Positions 27,424 to 36,562 of a stretch of DNA of 64,000 nt are shown one piece after another. Within the stretch, counting starts at the first letter, position 1. Each line of letters opens with the position of its first letter. The position numbers were made by a program, and so were the translations under genes. The notes below the pieces were generated by a model. The model made no database searches. It saw nothing but the letters and a program-made list of their open reading frames with translations, and was not told the origin of the DNA. Source of the stretch: Lysinibacillus sp. FSL M8-0337 (GTDB taxonomy: Bacteria; Bacillota; Bacilli; Bacillales_A; Planococcaceae). The DNA lies in the NCBI RefSeq assembly GCF_038593855.1, contig NZ_CP151996.1, positions 1,798,001 through 1,862,000 on the forward strand, given 5' to 3'.

Positions 27424-27564
27424 CTACCATGCGCTATTTAGATTGGCAATAAAAATAAAGCGCTAAATTATTAAAAAATGTAGGAAGTCGAACTCCAACG
27501 TTTGGTTCGTGGGTAAACAAGTATGGTATTTAAATGATTATGCCATACTATTCTATTATCGTTG

Positions 27565-27635
27565 TTGACAACTATATCGGACGTTGATATATTTTAATTA
27601 TATCGTCAGCCGATATATTGTTAGACGATATATTG
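27565..27635 (+). promoter_or_regulatory. Promoter and triple dyad operator of the PadR operon
   Basis: TTGACA (27565-27570), exactly 17 bases, TATATT (27588-27593): an excellent housekeeping promoter. Overlapping or following it are TATATC-N7-GATATA (27573-27591), TATATCG-N5-CGATATA (27599-27617) and a direct repeat of CGATATATTG (27611-27620 and 27626-27635). They end just before the PadR ribosome site. Confidence 0.8.
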
Positions 27636-27649
27636 AAGGAGGTTTTAGT

Positions 27650-27964
27650 ATGACACAGGAATATCCTCCGTTAACTGAGGGTGTTTATTATATTTTGTTG
27701 GCATTATTTGAAGCGCGTCATGGCTATGGCATTATGCAATTAGTGGAAGAAATGAGTAAAGGTCGTGTTCGTCTTGGCGCAGGTACAATATACGGCGCTA
27801 TCAAAACATTGTTGGAGCGACAATGGATTGAGGCATTGGACGATGATGGACGCAAGAAGGAATATATAATTACAGAAAATGGGAAGAGAGTGGTTGAATA
27901 CGAAATTTTGAGATTAAGGGAACTTTTTGACAATGGTATCCGTATAACGAATGGAAAAGCTTAA
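27650..27964 (+). CDS. PadR-family transcriptional regulator
   Basis: 104 residues from ATG 27650 with GAAGGAGG upstream; an in-frame start at 27584 lies inside the operator array. The small PadR winged helix is complete (LTEGVYYILLALFEARHGYGIMQLVEEM, then LGAGTIYGAIKTLLERQWIE, then KKEYIITENGKRVVEYE). Proteins of this size usually repress a following ABC transporter operon, which fits the three genes after it, and the dyads in its promoter suggest it represses itself. Confidence 0.92.
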   Translation: MTQEYPPLTEGVYYILLALFEARHGYGIMQLVEEMSKGRVRLGAGTIYGAIKTLLERQWIEALDDDGRKKEYIITENGKRVVEYEILRLRELFDNGIRITNGKA

Positions 27965-27993
27965 AAACGTATTTGCATGTAGGAGGTGTTGAC

Positions 27994-28524
27994 ATGAAAA
28001 AAATTAAATTTCGCTTTTTTTTAGATTATGAAAAAGAAGAGGCATGGGTAAATGAATTGGCTGCACAAGGATGGCATTTACAAAAAAACATAATAAGTTT
28101 CTTTGTATTTGAACAAGGCGAGCCAGGAAAGTATATTTACCGCAATGAATTAGTTGAAGGTAAAAAGAAAGATTATTATGAATTTTTGGAAACGATGAAT
28201 ATTGAATGCGTTTCTAAATTCGGTGTTTGGGCATATTATCGAAAAGAAGCGATTGATGGGGACTTTGAATTATTCTCAGACGCACCTTCTAAAATACAAT
28301 ATTTAAAATCAATCACTAGATTGTTTATCCCAATTGCGTTGCTCAATATTATCATTGGAATTTTCAATATCATTACGGGATTTACGGCGTCGCCAGTAGC
28401 GTTCATGTCTATTAATCTTGGCATCTTGAATATGGTGATGGCGCTGTTCATGTATGTACCGATTCGAAAAATTCAAAGACGTAAAAAGCATTTGGAACAT
28501 GATTTACATATATTTGAGGGGTAG
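27994..28524 (+). CDS. DUF2812-type membrane protein
   Basis: 176 residues from ATG 27994 with AGGAGGTG upstream. The N-terminal half (KFRFFLDYEKEEAWVNELAAQGWHL) is the DUF2812 signature as I recall it, followed by two C-terminal membrane helices (about 112-160). DUF2812 proteins are common next to PadR genes and are thought to act with them, but the mechanism is not known. It sits between padR and natA in the same operon. Confidence 0.85.
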   Translation: MKKIKFRFFLDYEKEEAWVNELAAQGWHLQKNIISFFVFEQGEPGKYIYRNELVEGKKKDYYEFLETMNIECVSKFGVWAYYRKEAIDGDFELFSDAPSKIQYLKSITRLFIPIALLNIIIGIFNIITGFTASPVAFMSINLGILNMVMALFMYVPIRKIQRRKKHLEHDLHIFEG

Positions 28525-28536
28525 GGAGGATGAAAG

Positions 28537-29442
28537 ATGACATTACAATTACAGCATGTCACAAAAAAATATAAAGATTTCACAGCGGTGGATAATTTAA
28601 ATTTCACTATTGAGAAAGGTGAGATTTTTGGGCTTATTGGTCAAAATGGTGCGGGCAAAACAACGACTTTTCGTATGATCTTAGATTTACAGGAAACAAC
28701 TGCTGGTACGATATCTTGGAATGGGAAGCCAGTCAATTCGATTAACCGAGATGTACTTGGTTATTTACCAGAGGAGCGTGGGATTTTTCCTACGATGAAA
28801 GTAGAGGACCAATTATACTTCTTTGGAGAACTGCGAGGCATGAAAAAAGCAGAGCTTAAAAAAGATATTGATTTTTGGATTAGCCGTTTTGACTTAGAAG
28901 AAAAGCGCAAAGATAAAGCAGAAACCCTATCAAAAGGCAATCAGCAAAAAGTACAGTTGATTGCAAGCTTTATTCATAAACCCCAATTTTTAATTTTAGA
29001 TGAGCCTTTTAGTGGTCTTGACCCCGTAAATAAAGATTTACTAAAAGATGCCATTTTACTGTTAAAAGAACAAGGTACAACCATTTTATTTTCAAGTCAC
29101 CAAATGGATAATGTGGAAGAACTTTGTGATCATTTATGTTTACTAAAGCGGGGCGTCTCCTTATTTTCCGGTAGTTTATTAGATTTAAAGAAACAATATG
29201 GGAAAACAAAGCTGTCTGTGCGTAGTAATTGGTCTACTACGGAATTACTTCAGCTCGAAGGTGTGAAAGATGTGCGTGTAGAAAAAGAGCAAACAGTGTT
29301 ATTGCTTGAAGATGAACGTTTTGCAGAAAGTATTTTCCAACAGTTGTCAGCGGGCAAGTATATTGAAAAATTTAGTTTAGATTATTTAACATTGGACGAA
29401 ATCTTTAAAGATAAGGTAGGTGGTACCGTTGTCGAAGTTTAG
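28537..29442 (+). CDS. ABC transporter ATP-binding protein, NatA type
   Basis: 301 residues, start with GGGAGG upstream. Walker A GQNGAGKTT, signature LSKGNQQKVQLIASF, Walker B FLILDEPFSGLDP and H-loop FSSHQMDN are intact, with the C-terminal extension typical of NatA/YhaQ-like export ATPases. It would power the permease that follows; NatAB relatives expel sodium or other cationic compounds. Its end overlaps the permease start by 14 bases. Confidence 0.9.
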   Translation: MTLQLQHVTKKYKDFTAVDNLNFTIEKGEIFGLIGQNGAGKTTTFRMILDLQETTAGTISWNGKPVNSINRDVLGYLPEERGIFPTMKVEDQLYFFGELRGMKKAELKKDIDFWISRFDLEEKRKDKAETLSKGNQQKVQLIASFIHKPQFLILDEPFSGLDPVNKDLLKDAILLLKEQGTTILFSSHQMDNVEELCDHLCLLKRGVSLFSGSLLDLKKQYGKTKLSVRSNWSTTELLQLEGVKDVRVEKEQTVLLLEDERFAESIFQQLSAGKYIEKFSLDYLTLDEIFKDKVGGTVVEV

Positions 29443-30670
29443 TTTGTTAATGAAGCAATTATACAAATCAAAATTAAAATCGAAATCATTTATATCAATG
29501 ACCCTTCTATATGTAATTGCGATGTCCGTTGCTATTTTTTGGTCGGATATTAAGGAGCTTTTTACAGGCAATGATGAGGCGCAGCAAATTGCCATTGTTA
29601 ATAATACGAGCGCAGATTTAAGCGGGATTTTTGTGTCCAATAGTGATATGACATTTATTCAAGATGAGTCAAATATTAAAAAGTTGGAACAACAAGTCAA
29701 GGACGGGAAGCTCGCCGCACTTGTTGAAGTAAGTGATCAGAACGGTCAATTGCATGCGGAAATTTCAACATTTCAACCGTTAAAGCTAAATGATCAATCG
29801 ACGATATCATCTTTATTACAATATGCAGGTCAGCATTATGCTGTGCAAAAGCTATCTCTAACTTCAGACCAAGCCGCACAAATTATGGCAGCAAAAACGG
29901 TTATTTCAAATAAAAATTTAAATGAAGCATCTACTGGCGGAAAAAGTGAGGAAGAAAAGCAATCAGGGCTTTGGGTATCCTATGCTGTCGGTATTTTAAT
30001 TTACTTCTTTATTTCTACGTTCCTATCAATGATTACAACTGAAATTGCTTCTGAAAAAGGCTCACGTGCGATGGAAATGCTATTAGTAAGTGTGAAACCA
30101 GCAACGCATTTTAAAGCAAAAATTGCAGGTGTCTTGCTGCTAGCTATGACGCAAATGGGCATTATTGCAGTAGTCTTCCTTATCTATGCAAAATTCGCGA
30201 AAAACGGTGTGATTTGGGAAATGGCGACAAGCATTGTGAAGGAGCTATCGGTTGGCTATGTGTTATATGCGATACTATTTTTAGTATTAACAATTATTTT
30301 ATATTTAATAGTCGGTGCATTATTCGGCTCATTAGTATCGAAAGTAGAGGAAGCAGGTCAAGTATTGATGCCTGCAATGATGATTACCTTAATCGGTTTT
30401 TATGTGATGCTGTCAGGTATTGGCAATCCAGACACAATTATTATTAAAGTCTTCTCTTATATTCCGTTCACTTCTGGAATGGTGATGCCTATGCGTATTG
30501 GGGCAACAGATATTGGCATGATCGAGCCATTACTGTCCCTTGGTATTTTATTGGTGACTATTATTGTCGCTTATTTATTTAGCTTGTCATTCTATAAACG
30601 CAGTGTCTTAACGTATAGCACAGGCGGCGTAATTCAAAAGTTTAAAACCGTATTAAAAGTAACAACATAA
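29429..30670 (+). CDS. ABC transporter permease, NatB type
   Basis: 413 residues from TTG 29429, with AGGTAGGTGG upstream; a GTG at 29420 is an alternative. It has one N-terminal helix, a large external domain of about 150 residues (SDIKELFTGNDEAQQIAIVN onward) and five or six helices from about residue 180 (SGLWVSYAVGILIYFF, then EKGSRAMEMLLVSVKP). This is the NatB/YhaP layout. It is the last gene of the PadR operon and ends at a terminator nested in a repeat. Confidence 0.88.
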   Translation: MSKFSLLMKQLYKSKLKSKSFISMTLLYVIAMSVAIFWSDIKELFTGNDEAQQIAIVNNTSADLSGIFVSNSDMTFIQDESNIKKLEQQVKDGKLAALVEVSDQNGQLHAEISTFQPLKLNDQSTISSLLQYAGQHYAVQKLSLTSDQAAQIMAAKTVISNKNLNEASTGGKSEEEKQSGLWVSYAVGILIYFFISTFLSMITTEIASEKGSRAMEMLLVSVKPATHFKAKIAGVLLLAMTQMGIIAVVFLIYAKFAKNGVIWEMATSIVKELSVGYVLYAILFLVLTIILYLIVGALFGSLVSKVEEAGQVLMPAMMITLIGFYVMLSGIGNPDTIIIKVFSYIPFTSGMVMPMRIGATDIGMIEPLLSLGILLVTIIVAYLFSLSFYKRSVLTYSTGGVIQKFKTVLKVTT

Positions 30671-30681
30671 TGATGGAAAGA

Positions 30682-30991
30682 GGCTGGGACAAAGGAGAAG
30701 AAGTGTTAGATTGACTGCCATCAATCTAACACTTTTTTGCTATGCCGTTGTTGTCCGCTACGGCGGTGCTTTCCGCGGGCACACCGTAAGCCGCAACCCT
30801 CGCTAACGCGCGGTCTGTTGCGTCTAACATTATGTGCTGTTCCCGCTGGAGTACCGCCTTCGCTACCAACAACTAGTGAACACTTCTAATTTTTTAAATT
30901 GCAAAAGCAAGAATAGCTAAGGTCTCCATATAGCAAAAAATTATGAACACCTTTCGTCTGTTTCTTAAATTTTTTTAGTTATGTCCCAGCC
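30682..30991. repeat. Nested palindromic element after natB
   Basis: An outer inverted pair GGCTGGGACA (30682-30691) and TGTCCCAGCC (30982-30991, followed by C and T7) encloses the terminator hairpin at 30701-30738. It also encloses a 127-bp imperfect palindrome, 30747-30873, whose ends read GTTGTTG..GGCGGT and ACCGCC..CAACAAC. No gene is seen in 30671-31455. This looks like a non-autonomous mobile or REP-like element. Confidence 0.7.
30701..30738 (+). terminator. Terminator, copy 4 of the AGTGTTAGATTGA hairpin family
   Basis: AAGTGTTAGATTGA, loop CTGCCA, TCAATCTAACACTT and T-run; ends the PadR-NatAB operon. Confidence 0.92.
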
Positions 30992-31019
30992 CCTTTTTTT
31001 AATAATATAAAAAACGTTG

Positions 31020-31150
31020 ATTTCCGTTCCAAGCGCTCCCTTTTTTGCAAGTACGGCTCCAACGGCGGACACCACAAAAATGGATTTTCTGCTCGTGCTG
31101 TTCCTGCTAGAGTGTCGTGCTTTCCACTGCAATCAATTGCTCCTGCCCAT
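31020..31150. repeat. Degenerate second copy of the palindromic element
   Basis: The segment 31095-31117 (GTGCTGTTCCTGCTAGAGTG start) matches 30834-30856 (GTGCTGTTCCCGCTGGAGTA start) at 19 of 23 bases, and CGGCGGACACC at about 31067 recalls the first copy. It reads as an older, decayed duplicate. Confidence 0.5.
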
Positions 31151-31455
31151 AAAAAAATCGAGGTAACTTTCATAAAAATACATCATATTTATTATAGTCA
31201 GCAGTCTGATAGCTACTAGAATGTGACTGTTTTCGACATCAATATACTAATTTTTAGAAAAGATGTAAGGTGAATTGAAGAATCAGTCGAATTTTTAGTT
31301 CAAACAAGCTATAATTTGTGGAGTAGTCATTTTGTTGAAGAAACGATAAGTGTCGCAATCTAACTTAACTTTCACGTAAACGCTTGAGATAGATGAAACT
31401 TTTTCATCTCGTAATCGTATGTAATAAAAGAGATAAATCGCAGGGGGTATTACTT

Positions 31456-32625
31456 ATGTCTGAAATGAACAACGACTTGTTAAAATCAAAAGATCCATTC
31501 GCAACCGAAAATCCACTGCTACAACCTAACCCGTTGTTGCAGGCTGAATCAGTACAAACACCAACACTTATTTCTGAACAAGAGTTATCACAAATTGCAC
31601 AAAATCAACTGGCATTAAAGAAAGATCCTGAAGTGCATGCACTTGCGCAAAAAATTGATGTGAAAGACCAAATCGCCATGTTAGAGCTAGGCAAAGAAAC
31701 AGCGAATGGTATTTCTACATTTTCAGATAAAATGTTGGCAACAATGAGAGCGAGCAAACTTGAAGAATCCAGTGTTTTATTAAATAATTTAAATAAAGTA
31801 ATGGATAAATTTGACCCGCAAGATTTTGCGGAAGAGAAAAAAGGCGGCTTCCTGACAAAGCTGTTTAGTAAAGGGAAAGAACAATTAGAAAGATTTTTAT
31901 CGAAATATGACAGCATGAATAAAGAAGTCGATGTCATTTACCGTGAAATTCAAAAATATGAAGTTGAAATGAAACGAAATACAATCGACCTAGAAAATTT
32001 ATATGACCAAAATTTAAACTATTTCCAAACGTTAAGTAAATTTATTGCAGCTATTGAAGTCAAGGCAGAAGAAGTACGTTCAGCCTTACCTATGTTAGAG
32101 CAAAAAGCGCAAACAGGTGACCAACTAGCAGCTATGGAATTTGAAACGATGCAACGTGCTGTAGAATTATTGGAACAACGACGTTATGACTTAGAAATGG
32201 CGCAGCAAGTATCATTCCAATCGGCACCGCAAATTCGCTTAATGCAACAAGGTAATAACCATTTAATCGGTAAAATCAACTCAGCCTTTGTTACAACAAT
32301 TCCAATTTTTAAACAAGGTCTAATTCACGCTGTAACATTAAAGCGTCAAAAGCTAATTTCAGATTCAATGAGTGAACTGGATCGTCGTACAAATGAAATG
32401 CTTGTACGCAATGCTGAAAACATTAGTAAAAACAGCGTGAATATTGCCCGTGCCGCAGGTAGCCCAAGCATTAAAATTGAAACGATTGAAACAACATGGC
32501 AAACAATTATGGCAGGCATTCAAGAGACAAAACAAATTCAAGCAGAAACAGCAAGAAATCGCGAAGAAGGCCGTAAACGTATTGAAAAACTACAACTTGA
32601 ATATGAAAAACTAAAAAAAATGTAA
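31456..32625 (+). CDS. TelA/YceH-like toxic anion resistance family protein
   Basis: 389 residues from ATG 31456 with CAGGGGGT upstream; an in-frame start 21 codons earlier has no site. It is largely helical, with the TelA pattern visible as DPQDF..KKGGFLTKLFSKGKEQLERF, RYDLEMAQQVSFQSAPQIRLMQ and NHLIGKINSAFVTTIPIFKQG. Relatives include plasmid TelA/KlaA (tellurite) and B. subtilis YceH; the activity is not known. It stands alone here, without the yceC-G genes. A possible promoter is TCGAAT-17-TATAAT at 31287-31315 (weak). Confidence 0.88.
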   Translation: MSEMNNDLLKSKDPFATENPLLQPNPLLQAESVQTPTLISEQELSQIAQNQLALKKDPEVHALAQKIDVKDQIAMLELGKETANGISTFSDKMLATMRASKLEESSVLLNNLNKVMDKFDPQDFAEEKKGGFLTKLFSKGKEQLERFLSKYDSMNKEVDVIYREIQKYEVEMKRNTIDLENLYDQNLNYFQTLSKFIAAIEVKAEEVRSALPMLEQKAQTGDQLAAMEFETMQRAVELLEQRRYDLEMAQQVSFQSAPQIRLMQQGNNHLIGKINSAFVTTIPIFKQGLIHAVTLKRQKLISDSMSELDRRTNEMLVRNAENISKNSVNIARAAGSPSIKIETIETTWQTIMAGIQETKQIQAETARNREEGRKRIEKLQLEYEKLKKM

Positions 32626-32639
32626 TAATAAAACAGAAG

Positions 32640-32686
32640 ACTGTAGACAAACTTGTACAAAATTCAAGTTTGCCTACAGTTTTTTT
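32640..32686 (+). terminator. Intrinsic terminator after telA-like gene
   Basis: ACTGTAGaCAAACTTG / CAAGTTTGcCTACAGT with one mismatch and a 9-base loop, then seven T. Confidence 0.85.
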
Positions 32687-32842
32687 ATTTTCACTAATAT
32701 TTAAACTACATGTAGTTCTCTTGAGTGGAAAATCCCCTTACAAACGCCCATTCCGATGAAATTTTTCATTTATTTCACAGTTATTTTCAACTTATTTCAT
32801 ATTTTTACCGTATCATGGTGAATTGAAAGGAGATTGGAAACA

Positions 32843-33331
32843 ATGAAAAAACTAGTCGTTTTAGGAATGATTTTGTTAAGTATTCTCGCTATCAATTTTA
32901 TAGACAATAAGCACGACCTGAATGCGGAGGCAGCTAAGTCTAGTTTAGAAAAGGATGTACCTAATAATACAAATTGTGCATTTTGTAATATGGTTGTGTA
33001 CCAAAAAAAAGACAAAATGGGTGTTTTTTCAGGACAGGCTATAAAGAAGAAAGGGAAGGTAGTTTATTACGACGACATTGGGTGCCTTTTATATGATGAA
33101 GTAAAAAATAAAGCAACTTATAAAAAGTATGTTCGTGATTTCAATACACTAAAGTGGGTTCAAGCTGAAAAAGCGACTTATGTTAGAACTACGCTAGCAT
33201 CACCAATGGACGATGGGTTTATCTGTTTTGCAAAAGCATCTGATGCCAAGGCCTATGTTGCCAAACATTCAGATACAGAAATTGTTTCGTTTAAAACCGT
33301 ACAAAAAGAGAGCATTGAAAAATATCAATAG
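32843..33331 (+). CDS. NosL-like secreted or membrane-anchored metal-binding protein
   Basis: 162 residues from ATG 32843 with AAAGGAGA upstream. After an N-terminal hydrophobic segment (VVLGMILLSILAINF) comes NCAFCNM at 44-50, the CxxCxM pattern of NosL, a copper(I)-binding chaperone of the nitrous oxide reductase cluster. FSGQAIKKKGKVVYYDDIGCLL and DFNTLKWVQAEKATYV complete the NosL-like fold. No nos genes are near, so it is probably a general copper or redox chaperone on the outer face of the membrane. A longer homologue follows directly. Confidence 0.75.
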   Translation: MKKLVVLGMILLSILAINFIDNKHDLNAEAAKSSLEKDVPNNTNCAFCNMVVYQKKDKMGVFSGQAIKKKGKVVYYDDIGCLLYDEVKNKATYKKYVRDFNTLKWVQAEKATYVRTTLASPMDDGFICFAKASDAKAYVAKHSDTEIVSFKTVQKESIEKYQ

Positions 33332-33373
33332 GTATATAAAAAAGAGCTTAATTGTGAAAGGAACATATTAAAA

Positions 33374-34780
33374 ATGAAAAATATTTTACGCGTTGGATTG
33401 CTTATATGTGTAATGGTAATAGCGTTTTTAACTGGTAATCAACATTCAACTGCCCTTGCAGCGATGACAGATGTGCAAGTGATTAAAGATGGAGAAGTCG
33501 TTTATTATAAAGATGTATTTTCAGCGTTATATGATGAATTAAATGAGGGGGTAACACGCACAAAAAATGTAAAGGATTTTAGTACAAAAAGATGGGTTCC
33601 GTTAGATTCGGTTACAATCGTTAAATTAAATGCATTAAAAAATATTTATTTCGCAAAAGAAGTAGCGGCAGATAATTATATTAAGACGTATCAAGAGAAA
33701 AATAATAGTACTTTGAAGAAAGTTAAATTCAGTACAATTCAAGCGAGTGCTGAGGAAAAATATAATAAAGAAGCACCTAGCCTTGACTTGAATGTAAGTA
33801 AAACAACACCGACGACGACAGATGTGACAGTGAATGTAGCTGTTACAGATAATGAGAAAGTAATCTTGAAACAATGGGCAAAGGGTGCAAAGCCAGCAAA
33901 TCAATTTTCAGAAACCGATACAACATTCACAGAGAACGCATTTACAGTAAGTGAAAATGGAACGTATACGGTTTTTGCTATAGACAATAATGGTAACAAA
34001 AGAACGAAATCCATAACAATCACAAATATTGATAAAGCGGCACCAACCATTACATTATCAATTCCTGAAAGCGATGTAACAGCGGTTAGTAAAAAAATCC
34101 AAGTTTTAACCACAGATGATAATGAAATCCAAAATCAGAAATGGGCTTATGGAGATAAAGACATCGAATACTTTATGGATAAAGGTTCAAAAATTGCCAC
34201 TTTGCAAAATGAGAAACAAAAAGATAAAATTATTGCGCTGAAAAATGGCGTTTATACAGTATATGCAGAAGATAAATTAGGCAATAAAGCAGTAAAAACA
34301 ATTACGATTGATGGCATTTCTGAATTTACAGAAGTAACACAAACGGGGGTTCATTGTGAAGTTTGCCGTATGGATCTACATAATACTGACCCAAATAAAG
34401 TGTACGCTGCCAAAGCAATTGACCAAGAAGGATATACGCATTATTTTTGTAGAATTGGATGTATGTACCATCAAGAACATTCAAATGGTTTAGCATTTAC
34501 GAATAAATATGTTCGCGATTATGGCACAACAGCACCACGCATAAATAACTGGATTGATGTTGAAAAGGCGATAACGGTAAAATTTAATAGTAGTGAAACA
34601 GCTAAAGGCATTATGGGATGGAAACTATTCCACTTCTCTGATTTATCAAGTGCAGCAAACTACTTAGGTATGAGCAAAGAACATGTAGTGGCTGAAAAAT
34701 TAGAAAATATTATGGAATATACAAAAACGAATAATAAGGGCATGAATTATCAATATGAGGTTGATAAAATAGCGCCGTAA
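33374..34780 (+). CDS. Two-lobed NosL-like protein with Ig-like linker
   Basis: 468 residues with GAAAGGAAC upstream. It has a signal segment (1-30), then a NosL-like stretch (about 35-110; KDGEVVYYKDVFSALYDEL, KDFSTKRWVPLDSVTIV) that lacks the Cys pair. Two Ig-like modules (about 125-310; VSENGTYTVFAIDNNGN) follow, and then a full NosL-like domain (about 315-468) with CEVCRM at 328-333 and YFCRIGC. The duplicated, half-degenerate architecture is unusual. It is 42 bases after the short NosL gene, so they are probably one transcript, followed by a thioredoxin-like gene. Confidence 0.75.
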   Translation: MKNILRVGLLICVMVIAFLTGNQHSTALAAMTDVQVIKDGEVVYYKDVFSALYDELNEGVTRTKNVKDFSTKRWVPLDSVTIVKLNALKNIYFAKEVAADNYIKTYQEKNNSTLKKVKFSTIQASAEEKYNKEAPSLDLNVSKTTPTTTDVTVNVAVTDNEKVILKQWAKGAKPANQFSETDTTFTENAFTVSENGTYTVFAIDNNGNKRTKSITITNIDKAAPTITLSIPESDVTAVSKKIQVLTTDDNEIQNQKWAYGDKDIEYFMDKGSKIATLQNEKQKDKIIALKNGVYTVYAEDKLGNKAVKTITIDGISEFTEVTQTGVHCEVCRMDLHNTDPNKVYAAKAIDQEGYTHYFCRIGCMYHQEHSNGLAFTNKYVRDYGTTAPRINNWIDVEKAITVKFNSSETAKGIMGWKLFHFSDLSSAANYLGMSKEHVVAEKLENIMEYTKTNNKGMNYQYEVDKIAP

Positions 34781-34808
34781 TATACGTTTGTCATTGAGAC
34801 TAAATACC

Positions 34809-34871
34809 AAAAGCGAAAACTCCAGTATCGTATTTGTTGTTGAGACAAATCACGATAGGAGTTTTCGCTTT
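34809..34871. repeat. Long hairpin between NosL-like and thioredoxin-like genes
   Basis: AAAAGCGAAAACTCC pairs with GGAGTTTTCGCTTT, and inside them ATTTGT pairs with ACAAAT. The stem is long, but no T-run follows, so it may be a terminator of the NosL pair, an RNA-stabilising hairpin or a small repeat element. Confidence 0.6.
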
Positions 34872-34926
34872 GTGTGATTATATGTAGCCATATATTATCC
34901 TTATTTACACTGGAGGTATTACTTTT

Positions 34927-35508
34927 GTGGTTAAAAATATGATTTCCATCATGATGATTATCACTTTAATAACGATTGTTGCTATTAATGTGAAAAAGCC
35001 AATCGATGAAAAAGAAACAATGAAAACAGAAGAAACAGCGCAAACTGAAACCAGTGCTCCGAATGCAACAGAGGGTACGCAAAATCAAGTAGAGTATAGA
35101 GCACCCAATTTTGAGTTGCAAACGTTAAAAGGTGAAACAGTCCACTTATCCGATTATGTAGGTAAAAAGGTATTTTTAAATTTTTGGGCAACGTGGTGTC
35201 CGCCGTGTCAAGAAGAAGTGCCACATATGCAAAAGATTTACGAAGAATATCAAAATCAAGGGGTAGAAATTTTAGCAGTTAACGTAACAAATAAAGATAA
35301 GGGAAAAGAGGTAGTTGCGCAATTTGTGAAGGAACATGGTATGACTTTTGACATTATGTTAGATGAAGAAGGGTTTGTAGGAAGTAAATATCAAGTTATT
35401 ACACTGCCAACGACTTATATAATTGATACAAAAGGAAACATGGTAAATATCATTGAAGGGCCAATGAATGAGGCATTAATGAAAGAATTGATTAACACGA
35501 CTAAATAA
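34927..35508 (+). CDS. ResA/TlpA-like thiol-disulphide oxidoreductase
   Basis: 193 residues from GTG 34927 with TGGAGGT upstream. An N-terminal anchor helix is followed by a low-complexity Glu/Thr linker and a thioredoxin-fold domain with FWATWCPPCQEEVP (Cys 91 and 94) and the cis-Pro TLPTTYIID. It is extracytoplasmic and reduces disulphides, as ResA does for apocytochrome c. Behind two Cys-containing NosL-like proteins it could keep their metal-binding thiols reduced. Confidence 0.88.
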   Translation: MVKNMISIMMIITLITIVAINVKKPIDEKETMKTEETAQTETSAPNATEGTQNQVEYRAPNFELQTLKGETVHLSDYVGKKVFLNFWATWCPPCQEEVPHMQKIYEEYQNQGVEILAVNVTNKDKGKEVVAQFVKEHGMTFDIMLDEEGFVGSKYQVITLPTTYIIDTKGNMVNIIEGPMNEALMKELINTTK

Positions 35509-35573
35509 TAAAAATGGACGATGTCATACTCCTATTTTTCTTTGTTGGAAGATAAATCGAATGGTTTAGTAAG

Positions 35574-35602
35574 CGCTACTTATATTTAAGTAGCGTATTT
35601 TT
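35574..35602 (+). terminator. Intrinsic terminator after the ResA-like gene
   Basis: CGCTACTTA, loop TATT, TAAGTAGCG, then TATTTTTA. Confidence 0.8.
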
Positions 35603-36041
35603 ATTGAAGGATGCTGACACGGCTATGCAGATAAACTGCGACAAACTGAAGTTCATCTAATAGTTTCGTATATACATGTCATAGACTAACTATTTTTTAA
35701 TGTTCCTGTTCTAACTATTAACATTTGTCAGTATTAGGTTGTTTTTTTCTTTAGTATTTTTAATTTGAATGTATTTATATGAGAGAAAATTAGTATCTCA
35801 CAATGGAAGGATGTCAACCCAACTTGCATTGTAAATTATATACGTACATTTTTATTTTTTTGCAATTGAGGAGTGATAAATCATAACTACATAATAGGCC
35901 AATAGATATGGTTGAAATGAAAATGTTAATTATAGGTATATTATATTATTTTATGTAAACATTCTAAAAATTTAACCAATTTAATCTATTTTGCAGTAAT
36001 GTAATGTTTGAAGTTAAAAATTTTAAAGGATGGTGTTATGG
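35603..36041. other. AT-rich gap before the tail-collar genes
   Basis: No gene, repeat or clear promoter is seen in these 440 bases. A weak candidate promoter toward the tail-collar genes is TTGAAA (about 35911) with a TATATT-like -10 after 19 bases. Confidence 0.4.
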
Positions 36042-36551
36042 ATGGAACCATATGTCGGAGAAATTCGAATGTTTGCAGGTAACTATGCTCCACAAGGATG
36101 GAGCTTGTGCAATGGCCAGCTCTTACCTATTGCAGAAAATGAATTGCTCTTTTCTTTAATTGGTACGACTTATGGAGGAGATGGACAATCGAATTTTGCT
36201 TTGCCAAATTTTCAAAGTAGAGTCGTTGTTCACCAAGGGCAAAACCTAATAACTGGGACTAATTATACTATAGGGCAAATAGGGGGGACGGAATCTGTCA
36301 CTTTAAGTACATCACAACTTCCAGCTCATACGCACCTAGTAAAAGCTTCCTCCCTTACTGGTACGACACCTAGTCCTGAAAATGCTGTTTGGGCGAAAAA
36401 CATGCAATATTCGACACAACCACCAAATAGCACAATGAAGGCAACAAGCATTTCAAGTGTTGGCGGAAATGCGCCTCATGACAATGTAATGCCCTTTTTA
36501 ACCATTAGTTATATAATCGCTCTTTACGGAATGTACCCATCATTTAATTAG
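36042..36551 (+). CDS. Tail-collar-domain (microcystin-dependent-protein-like) protein 1
   Basis: 169 residues from ATG 36042, which gives the usual family N-terminus (EPYVGEIRMFAGNYAPQGW) and an AAAGGATGG site; ATG 36030 is in frame but has none. The family pattern is WSLCNGQLLPI, LIGTTYGGDGQSNFALPN and a His-bearing middle (LPAHTHLVKA) ending in PFLTISYIIALYG. Tail-collar domains form trimeric fibres on phage tails; the free-standing bacterial versions have no settled role. It is the first of three tandem homologues. Confidence 0.88.
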   Translation: MEPYVGEIRMFAGNYAPQGWSLCNGQLLPIAENELLFSLIGTTYGGDGQSNFALPNFQSRVVVHQGQNLITGTNYTIGQIGGTESVTLSTSQLPAHTHLVKASSLTGTTPSPENAVWAKNMQYSTQPPNSTMKATSISSVGGNAPHDNVMPFLTISYIIALYGMYPSFN

Positions 36552-36562
36552 GAGGAAAAAAG

